Source: an uncultured Prevotella sp.
GTDB lineage: Bacteria > Bacteroidota > Bacteroidia > Bacteroidales > Bacteroidaceae
Direction: 5' to 3'
Length of the DNA: 14,893 nt
NCBI GenBank assembly: GCA_905234355.1
Contig: CAJOHP010000111.1
Span: 1-14,893, forward strand
The position numbers and the translations under genes were made by a program. Shown here piece by piece: positions 1-7,000 of the stretch (its first letter is position 1; each line of letters starts with the position of its first letter). Under the pieces are notes generated by a model. The model did no database searches. It was not told where the DNA came from and was given only the letters and a program-made list of their open reading frames with translations.

Positions 1-1488
1 ATACGCTCGCCGCTCACGCTCATCCTCGCCGCGCTGAAGAAGCTCGAGCCCGGAGCAGCCACCGAGACCATAGAGCACAACTCCAAGCGCATACTCAACC
101 TGGTCAACCAGATACTCGACGTGCGCAAGATAGACAAACAGCAGATGCACCTGCACTGCCAGCAGACCGACATGGTGGCCTTCGCACGCGGCATATACAA
201 GATGTTTGAGTTCAACGCCAAGGAGCGCAACATACAGTTTGTCTTCGACGCCGACGACGAGCGCATCGACGCCTGGGTGGACCGCTCGCAGTTCGACAAG
301 GTAGTGAGCAACCTGCTCACCAACGCCTTCAAGTACAGCTACGACTCGGGCGAGGTGCGCCTCACCCTGCGCCACACCGCCGACACGTTTGTGCTCGAGG
401 TGCTCGACAACGGCGTGGGCATCGACGCCGACAATCTCAAGCACATCTTCGACCGCTTCTATCAGGGCAGCAACCAGCGCAACCTCAACATCGACGGCAC
501 GGGCATCGGCCTGAACCTCTGCAAGATGATTGTCGACATGCACCACGGCACCATCACCGCCCGTCAGCGCTCCGACGGACAGCGCGGCTCGCTCTTCACC
601 GTCACGCTGCCCCTGGGCAACAGCCATCTGCGGCCCGAGGAAATAGAAGCGCCCAAACCTGCAGACGACAGCACGCAGACTCCCGCCGGCAACAGCGCTC
701 CCACGGGAGGCTCGGGACACAAGCACCACGTGCTCATCGTCGACGACGACCTCGAGATAGGACGCTACATACAGAGCGAGCTGGGACACTACTATAAGTT
801 CGGACTCTGTCCCAACGGCAAGGAGGGCCTCAAGGAGCTGCTCACCGGCAGCGGCTACGACCTCGTCATCTCCGACGTGATGATGCCCGAGATGGACGGC
901 TTCACCATGCTCCGCATGATCAAGACCAACATGAACCTCTCTCACCTGCCCGTCATCATGCTCACCTCGAAGGCCGACGTGGGCAACCGCCTCGAGGGCC
1001 TGGAGCGCGGCGCCGACGCCTTCCTGGCCAAGCCCTTCGACATGCAGGAGCTGCACCTCACCATTGACAACCTCATACAGACGCGCCACCGCCTGAAGGG
1101 TAAGTTCACCGGTGCACAGCAGCAGGCCGACAAGGTGGAGATGCCCGAGGTGAAGGGCAACGACGAGCAGCTCATGGAGCGCATCATGAAGGCCATCAAC
1201 AAGAATCTCTCCGACAGCGACTTCAACGTGGAGATGCTCACGCAGGAGGTGGGCATCAGCCGTGCACAGCTGCACCGCAAGATGAAGGAGATGACGGGCA
1301 TCTCGACCAGCGAGTTCATACGCAACATCCGCTTGGAGCAGGCCGCCCGCCTGCTGAAGGAGCAGAAGATCAACGTCACGCAGGTGGCCTACACCGTGGG
1401 CTTCAGCAATCTTGCACACTTCTCCACCATCTTCCGCAAACACTTCGGTGTGGCCCCGTCGGAATACGCCGAGCAGGGGCAGAATTAG
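1..1488 (+). CDS. Hybrid two-component system regulator (HTCS), 5'-truncated by window edge
   Basis: C-terminal 495 codons of a membrane sensor that is kinase, response regulator and transcription factor in one chain. The frame is open from base 1, whose first residues IRSPLTLIL are the continuation of the HisKA H-box (pattern H-E-I/L-R-S/T-P), so the phosphoacceptor His should lie two codons upstream of the window. The ATPase domain follows: N-box SNLLTNAFKYS (about 307-339), G1 DNGVGID (about 409-429), F-box IFDRFYQ, G2 GTGIGLNLC (about 499-525). After a Pro/Ser-rich linker comes a receiver domain (about 724-1075) with the acidic pocket VDDD, phosphoacceptor Asp at 874-876 (SDVMMPEMDG), and the conserved Lys in AKPF. 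An AraC-type double helix-turn-helix fills 1171-1476, ending with the usual GFSNLAHFSTIFRKHFGVAPSEY signature. In Bacteroidetes such regulators usually control adjacent glycan-degradation genes (XynR of Prevotella bryantii controls xylanase genes). The downstream co-oriented carbohydrate-active genes are the probable targets (inference). Confidence 0.95.
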   Translation: MRSPLTLILAALKKLEPGAATETIEHNSKRILNLVNQILDVRKIDKQQMHLHCQQTDMVAFARGIYKMFEFNAKERNIQFVFDADDERIDAWVDRSQFDKVVSNLLTNAFKYSYDSGEVRLTLRHTADTFVLEVLDNGVGIDADNLKHIFDRFYQGSNQRNLNIDGTGIGLNLCKMIVDMHHGTITARQRSDGQRGSLFTVTLPLGNSHLRPEEIEAPKPADDSTQTPAGNSAPTGGSGHKHHVLIVDDDLEIGRYIQSELGHYYKFGLCPNGKEGLKELLTGSGYDLVISDVMMPEMDGFTMLRMIKTNMNLSHLPVIMLTSKADVGNRLEGLERGADAFLAKPFDMQELHLTIDNLIQTRHRLKGKFTGAQQQADKVEMPEVKGNDEQLMERIMKAINKNLSDSDFNVEMLTQEVGISRAQLHRKMKEMTGISTSEFIRNIRLEQAARLLKEQKINVTQVAYTVGFSNLAHFSTIFRKHFGVAPSEYAEQGQN

Positions 1489-1508
1489 CCCTTTTTGCCC
1501 CCTCCTGT

Positions 1509-1611
1509 CCGTTTTACCCCCTAGACGACTCCGTTTTAGCCCCTAGACGACTCCGTTTTAGCCCCTAGAATGACCTCGTTTAGGGGGTAAAACGGAGTCG
1601 TCTAGGGGGTA
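1509..1611. repeat. Three 22-bp tandem repeats forming a long hairpin with an inverted copy
   Basis: Direct units at 1509-1530, 1531-1552 and 1553-1574 share ccgtttta(c/g)cccctaga; the third diverges in its last bases. An inverted copy follows: 1515-1538 is a perfect 24-bp reverse complement of 1588-1611. The pairing continues inward to 1550/1576 with one G-G mismatch (1539/1587) and one G-U pair (1546/1580), giving a 36-bp stem around a loop of about 25 bases. There is no T-run after the right arm, so it is not a classical intrinsic terminator, although it could still stall or protect the HTCS transcript end. It could also be an extragenic palindromic repeat family. It lies 20 bases after the HTCS stop. 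Confidence 0.85.
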
Positions 1612-1707
1612 GAATGCCGACTTTCCCGGCGAGATACCAGCAGAAGGGGGGGCTCTTTGCCCTTTTCAGGAGGTTCTTGTTGCTTTTGTAGATTATTGTT
1701 TCGTTTC

Positions 1708-1721
1708 TGTTGCATGCAACA
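1708..1721. promoter_or_regulatory. 14-bp perfect palindrome, possible operator
   Basis: TGTTGCATGCAACA is a perfect palindrome. Its half-site TGCAACA recurs in direct orientation at 1805-1811 and at 1845-1851, the last overlapping the start codon of the next gene. The palindrome centre is about 60 bases upstream of the -7 box at 1773, a plausible place for an activator or repressor site. Whether the adjacent HTCS or another protein binds here is not shown by the sequence. Confidence 0.35.
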
Positions 1722-1772
1722 AACGTGAAAGGCAAAGAAACGTATCGCGAAACGCACATATTTTATTACATC

Positions 1773-1780
1773 TATCTTTG
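1773..1780 (+). promoter_or_regulatory. Bacteroidetes -7 promoter box (TATCTTTG)
   Basis: TATCTTTG matches the Bacteroidetes primary-sigma -7 consensus TAnnTTTG. Transcription would begin a few bases downstream (about 1786), giving a leader of about 65 bases before the ATG at 1851. I see no good -33 TTTG about 19-21 bases upstream, so the promoter may depend on an activator. The same octamer precedes the genes at 4095 and 8129. Confidence 0.6.
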
Positions 1781-1826
1781 CACCGAACATTGTGAACCGA
1801 CTAATGCAACAATATCTATAACCCTA

Positions 1827-1840
1827 ATTATTAACTAAAA
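1827..1840 (+). promoter_or_regulatory. AT-rich leader box upstream of start codon
   Basis: ATTATTAACTAAAA ends 10 bases before the ATG at 1851. An identical 14-mer ends 11 bases before the ATG at 4095. Bacteroidetes mRNAs rarely use a strong Shine-Dalgarno, and A-rich unstructured leaders favour initiation, so this probably serves translation; a shared regulatory role is possible. It supports 1851 as the true start. Confidence 0.45.
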
Positions 1841-1850
1841 GTATTGCAAC

Positions 1851-3941
1851 ATGAAAAGTTTTACTAAGTTTTTCTGCGCCCTCGCACTCTGTGTGCTCGG
1901 CGTAATGAGTGCAAACGCAAAGGTGGAGCAGGTGCATGCCACTTTTGAGAACCCGTCAAACACAAGTGCTGAGTGGAACGCTACCACTCGAACATTTACT
2001 TGGCCTCAGACTTCTTATAATCAGATTCGCAACATCGGTTTGCCCACTGGTGATATCACGAAGTACAAGAAGCTTGTCATTGACTGTGAAATCGTAAGTG
2101 GCGAGAGCTTCCGCATTCTCTTCTACAAAGGCGGTTCCAATAAGACCCTTTGGGTGACCCAGTCTGGTGTAACCGAGTTCATCATTAAGGATGAGTTGGA
2201 GAAACTTGGAGATGATTACAATGAGTACTTGCTCGATTGCACAGAAATTTGCCTATCAGGCAGCAATGCAGTAGCTCCAGGCGAAGTGAAGATCAATGAT
2301 GTCTATTTGGAGACCTATGATGACGAAGGTGAGAAAGTTTATGCCACCTTTGAGAACCCGTCAAACACGAGTGCTACCTGGGATGCTACGGAACATTCTT
2401 TCTCATGGCCTCAGACTTCTTATAATCAGATTCGCAACATTGGCTTGCCCACTGGTGATATCTCGAAGTATAAGAAACTTGTCATTGACTGTGAAATTGT
2501 TAGTGGCGAGAGCTTCCGTATCCTCTTCTACAAAGGCGGTTCCAATAAGACCCTTTGGGTGACCCAGTCTGGTGTTACCGAGTTCAATATAAAAGAAGAG
2601 TTGGAGAAACTTGGAGATGACTACAATGAGTACTTGCTCGATTGCACAGAAATTTGCCTTTCTGGCAGCAATGCAGTTGCTCCGGGTAAGGTTATTGTGA
2701 ATTCCATGTATCTTGAGACCTATCCTGAGAATGAGACGGTAGATGTTCCTGAAATCGTCTATGAGGAGGATCCTGGCATGCCCGAAGGTGATTTCGTCAA
2801 CTTCACCGAAGCATTCCCCAACCTTACGCCGCGTATCAACCTTGGCGAGGATGGACATCCCATCGTTCTTGGTAATGGTGATGTTGTCATTGGCCAAAGA
2901 GAGAGCACTACTGTTATTGCCGACCTTGCCGACTATAGCAAGCTGACTTTTGTTACTTCTCCTAACTTGAAACTCGAGGTTTATCTGAATGGCGTGGCTG
3001 AGGCAATTGCCGTACAGGCTGATGAAAACGGCATTGCAGAGGTCGACCTGACACAGTATCTGAAACAGGAACTTACCTGCATTTGCCTGCCTTGGGACAA
3101 CTCCAACAAGGGCACCGTGTGGTACATCCTGCTGACGAAGAACACCGCTCCCGCTGATCCTCTGAAGCAGTTCAAGACTGACCTCCAGGCCGCCATCGAC
3201 GCCGCCAAGCTCGTGAGCGCTGTGGGCAAGACCGAGGAGAGCTTCGCCGCTCTGCAGGCTGTTATTGCTGCTGCTGAGACCGCCCTCGCCGCTGAGGACG
3301 CTACCGAGGAGAGCCTCACCGAGGCTAAGAACGCTGTGACTGCAGCTGTGGACGGTATCGACCTGGCCGTGGGCTACAGCTATCTGACTGCCGACATGTT
3401 CCTCGCTCATCAGGAGCAGGGTGGTGAAGGCACCGCTACGGGCTGCGCATTCGATATCAACAAGTCTACCGGCATGCCTTATGGCGACGGCAACGTGTAT
3501 TGGCTGAACTATGCCGACCTGAGCGGCTTCGACAAGCTCGTGGTTGTGGCTACCGCCGGTGCTCCCCGCTTCTGCATGAACCGCACCGAGGACAACGCAC
3601 AGGCTACCGACGATGCTGCCACCTCTAAGTTCATCGACATCCCCGGCAAGACCTGGGCTACCGAGGCCTACGAGACTGTCGACGGCAATGTCTATACCAT
3701 CGACCTCGCCAAGATGGTGGCTGACCGTGGTATTGCCTACCTGCACTCCATCAAGGGTGTCGGCGGTGCCAGCGTCACCGTCAGCGACATGCTGCTCTAC
3801 AAGACTCCCGTGGCCGACGGCATTGAGACCGTGAAGGCTGCCCAGCAGGCCGACGCCATCTACAACATCGCAGGCCAGCGCGTAGAGAAGGCTCAGAAGG
3901 GCCTCTACATCATCGGCGGTCGCAAGGTGATTGTGAAATAA
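1851..3941 (+). CDS. Secreted multi-module putative glycan-binding protein with duplicated domain
   Basis: 696 residues; I recognise no enzyme domain. An N-terminal signal peptide (about 1-24: Lys, hydrophobic core, then SANA) lacks a lipobox Cys, so type I cleavage is expected. Two tandem modules (about 29-157 and 164-292) are nearly identical: over a 93-residue core from PQTSYNQ to AVAPG only three positions differ. A third, diverged beta-rich module (about 310-432, LADYSKLTF) follows. Next is an Ala/Glu-rich helical segment (about 436-507) resembling the helical FIVAR-type spacers of surface proteins. A fourth module (about 509-662) is clearly related to the N-terminus of the 4095 product (shared T-W-A-x-E-x-Y, HSIKG). 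The C-terminus (about 671-696) carries IAGQRV ... KGLY ... GRKVIVK, a tail common in Prevotella exported proteins and possibly a type IX secretion-type signal. The DNA of the first half is visibly less GC-rich than the second half. A surface or secreted carbohydrate-binding role is inferred from the architecture and the HTCS/CAZyme neighbours. Confidence 0.85.
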   Translation: MKSFTKFFCALALCVLGVMSANAKVEQVHATFENPSNTSAEWNATTRTFTWPQTSYNQIRNIGLPTGDITKYKKLVIDCEIVSGESFRILFYKGGSNKTLWVTQSGVTEFIIKDELEKLGDDYNEYLLDCTEICLSGSNAVAPGEVKINDVYLETYDDEGEKVYATFENPSNTSATWDATEHSFSWPQTSYNQIRNIGLPTGDISKYKKLVIDCEIVSGESFRILFYKGGSNKTLWVTQSGVTEFNIKEELEKLGDDYNEYLLDCTEICLSGSNAVAPGKVIVNSMYLETYPENETVDVPEIVYEEDPGMPEGDFVNFTEAFPNLTPRINLGEDGHPIVLGNGDVVIGQRESTTVIADLADYSKLTFVTSPNLKLEVYLNGVAEAIAVQADENGIAEVDLTQYLKQELTCICLPWDNSNKGTVWYILLTKNTAPADPLKQFKTDLQAAIDAAKLVSAVGKTEESFAALQAVIAAAETALAAEDATEESLTEAKNAVTAAVDGIDLAVGYSYLTADMFLAHQEQGGEGTATGCAFDINKSTGMPYGDGNVYWLNYADLSGFDKLVVVATAGAPRFCMNRTEDNAQATDDAATSKFIDIPGKTWATEAYETVDGNVYTIDLAKMVADRGIAYLHSIKGVGGASVTVSDMLLYKTPVADGIETVKAAQQADAIYNIAGQRVEKAQKGLYIIGGRKVIVK
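1936..2725 (+). repeat. 405-bp in-frame tandem duplication inside the 1851 gene
   Basis: Copy 1 (about 1936-2320) and copy 2 (about 2341-2725) are offset by 405 bp, exactly 135 codons. Long DNA blocks are identical, for example around 2006-2026 versus 2411-2431 and 2113-2168 versus 2518-2573. Differences are mainly silent or conservative. This implies a recent duplication or ongoing gene conversion. Confidence 0.92.
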
Positions 3942-3985
3942 GCTGACAGACACGTGTTTTTACGAAAACGAAACACAATGAAACA

Positions 3986-4022
3986 AAAGATAAAGCCCTT
4001 CTCGCCGAAGGGCTTTATCTTT
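3986..4022. terminator. Hairpin terminator after the 1851 gene, probably bidirectional
   Basis: A perfect 15-bp inverted repeat, AAAGATAAAGCCCTT (3986-4000) and its reverse complement at 4008-4022, encloses a 7-base loop. The GC-rich core AGCCCTT/AAGGGCT is followed by a T-rich stretch and preceded by an A-rich one, the layout of an intrinsic terminator working in both directions. It lies 44 bases after the stop codon at 3941. The T-rich part of the 3' arm doubles as the next -7 box. Confidence 0.75.
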
Positions 4023-4023
4023 G
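4016..4023 (+). promoter_or_regulatory. Bacteroidetes -7 promoter box (TATCTTTG) for the 4095 gene
   Basis: TATCTTTG matches TAnnTTTG and would give a leader of about 65 bases, very like that of the 1851 gene. No convincing -33 element is visible. The box lies inside the 3' arm of the hairpin at 3986-4022. Confidence 0.6.
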
Positions 4024-4069
4024 CACTGTGATTCTGACGGAAAACCTCGTCAACGAATATTACAACCAT

Positions 4070-4083
4070 ATTATTAACTAAAA
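4070..4083 (+). promoter_or_regulatory. AT-rich leader box upstream of start codon
   Basis: ATTATTAACTAAAA, identical to 1827-1840, ends 11 bases before the ATG at 4095. It probably favours translation initiation and supports this start; see the matching box before the 1851 gene. Confidence 0.45.
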
Positions 4084-4094
4084 CATTTAAGCAC

Positions 4095-7000
4095 ATGAGA
4101 AAAATTTTCCGCATCTATGCTGCCCTCGCACTCTTTGTGATGGGCGCAGTGAGCATGAGTGCCGGTGAACGTATCCCAGTGGACGCTGACCACTTTACGT
4201 TCCACGATCATGGCAACTCTGAGGCCGAACCCAACTTCGGGTGGGACGCCAATGCAGTGGAGTCGGGCGTCTGCAGCGACGCCAACTTCATCCTCGGAAC
4301 GGCTGACGGCTGCCCCATAGGCGACACCAGATGCAACGCCTGGATAGAGCTGGGCAGCTACTCCAAGCTCTATGTGAAGATGGAGGGTTGCGACGAGAAC
4401 GGCAACCCCAACGGCACCAACCCCCGCATCTTCATCAACCGCACCACATGGAACGGACAGTTCAATGCCGACAAGGCTCAGGCCAAGTGCCTCGTCATCC
4501 CCAATGCCGGCACATGGGCTGAAGACTACTACTCGGTGGAAGACGACGGCACCTACGTCATCAACCTCACCAAGATTGCCAAGGAGTGGGGCTTCGTGCA
4601 CTTCCACTCCATCAAGGGCTCTGCTTGGAACACCAAGGCCATCGTCTACTCCATCGAGGTGGAGAAAGCCGAGAAGTCGCAGCAGGTGGGATGGGTAGAC
4701 CTCATCAACAACGGCGACATGGAGGGCGAGGACAACAGCTCGTTCTTCAGCCGCATCTGGCCTGATAACGCCATGCCCGTGCCCAACAGCGAGATTGTCG
4801 ACGGTGTGGGCGTCGACGGATCGCGCGGCATACAGGTGGCCGCCACGGCCAAGAACGCCAACGCATGGGACAACCAGTTCTGGTTCCGCTTCAACGAGCC
4901 CATGCTGCCCGATGCCAAGTATCGCGTCACCTTCGATTATCGTGCCGACACCCCTGCCAAGGTGAGCACACAGGCACATGAGGAGCCCGGCAACTACATC
5001 CACTACGATATGTTCGGCGACTTGAACTTCACCACCGAGTGGCAGACCTTCACCAAGGAGGCCACCGTCACTGCTCAGCAGTCCACAGCCGAGAAGCAGT
5101 TCCTCTCTGTGGCATTCAACCTCAACGAACTGGCCGATGCCAACAACTACTACTTCGACAACATACACTTCGAGGTCTATAAGTACGGCACCACAGCCGA
5201 GTTCTCCAACGACGTGGTCCTCATAGACTTCGGCTTCGACACCAACATCCCCGCACTCGTCCAGGCTTGTGGCAAGCAGCGCCTGATGTATCCTCTGGAC
5301 TGCGCTCAGGTCAAGGTCAACGGAGAGCCCGTAGAGATCTTCTCTGTCGAGGGCTTTGCCGACGGACGCTTCTACGTCTTCCTCAATGAGCCCGTCAACT
5401 TCGACGACGCCGTCACCGTGAGCTTCAACAACCCCACCGACGCTGCCTACCATATTATATATACCAGCGGCCCCGGTGGCGATGCTACCAACTTTGCCGA
5501 CGTGGAGGCTTCGCACAACGAAGAGGTGGAGAACAACGACGGATTCCCCTACGCTTACCTCTCGCCCTCACTCGTCAAGGCCGATCCCGAGGACGGCTCG
5601 TTCAACCTGCCTAACTCCATCCGCGACTTCAAGCTCGTCTTCGACAAGCCTGCCGACTGCGCTGCCATCGAGGCTACCATCAACGGACAGCCCCTCAACG
5701 TGACACCTGCTACCGGCTTTGCCGAGGAGATTACCCTGAGCCGTACCGACGACGGCGACCTCGTCACCGGCGAGTACATCATCGAGGTTTCGAAGGTCTA
5801 TCCCGAGATGCGCATCGACGACGATGTGTACAACGAGTACAAATTCACCCTCAGCGTGGGCAAGGTGGAGTACGATCCCAACGATGTGCCCAAGGAGGTG
5901 CTGACCGACTACTTTGCTTCCTGCGGCGCCAACAGCATACCCGAAGGCTATGTCGTGGTCTTTGGCGAGGAAGTGCGCGAGGGAGGCAGCAGCTTCGGTT
6001 CCGGTTCGCGTATGTTCGACTTCGCTGCAGGTGGCGACTTCACCAAGGGTCTCTACTTCCGCGAGGGCTACGTGGAGTACGGCAGCGTGGAGAACCATGC
6101 ACTCACCCTCGAGGCTGGCAAGCGCTATCAGATACACTTCAACTCCACCATGTGGAAGGACAACGGCACCAAGATGCGCTTCGAAATCTTCAATCAGGAC
6201 CTCGAACAGGTGCTCGTGCAGGTCGTCGAGAACAAGCCCAACGTCAACGGCTCTACCGCCGCTGTCAACGGCTCTACCTCTACCGACATCAACTTCGTCC
6301 CCGAGGCTACGGGCAACTATATCCTGCGCTGGACCTCGGCCGGCAATGAGACCGACGCCGCCGGCTATCTGGAGGTCATCCTGGCCAACCCCCGTGTGAA
6401 GTACATCCCCAACCAGATTGGCATTGAGGAGACTCAGCTGCTCAACACTGCCCTGGACAACGCCAAGGCTACGCGCGACGGCAATGCCGACGAGCGCTAT
6501 GACGGCGAGGCCTTCGACGCCCTCGTGGCTGCCATCGAGAAGTATGAGGCCGAGAAGGACGGCTACACCGCTCCCTCTGCCTATCGCGACGCTGCCGCTG
6601 TCCTCGACGCCGCTTCGCAGGCTCTCAAGGACCACCGCGCACTCTGCGACAACTACGATGTACAGATAAAGAAGGCCATCGACGTGCAGCGCCAGAACGA
6701 GATGCCCGACGGCGACCCCGCCAAGGCTACCAAGTTTGTCTCTACCGACCTCTTCGCTCAGCTCAAGGACATCGTGGCCAAGTATCACGGCGTGTCGGAG
6801 TGGAAGAACGTGGCCGACACCGAGGCCGATCCCGAGGCCGAGCCCATCTGGCAGCTCTTCTACGAGTATGACGTGCTGAAGAACGATGCCGAGCTCACAC
6901 CCGCCATCGCCGAGCTCACCGACATTGCCAACGTGACGAGCCTGCTCTTCACCGTGGGTGTCTCTGCTCCTGACAATGCCAATGGCGGCAAGGCCACAGG

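Noticed and set aside
1509..1611. CRISPR array reading of the 22-bp repeats
   Set aside because: The units are directly adjacent with no spacers, and one copy is inverted.
1602..1790. 62-codon minus-strand open frame in the intergenic region
   Set aside because: It overlaps the hairpin repeat and the -7 box and has no domain, promoter or ribosome-binding context.
2403..5516. Minus-strand open frames at 2403-3953 and 4074-5516
   Set aside because: Antisense shadows of the 1851 and 4095 genes; the second also covers the intergenic start region of the 4095 gene. Neither product shows any motif.
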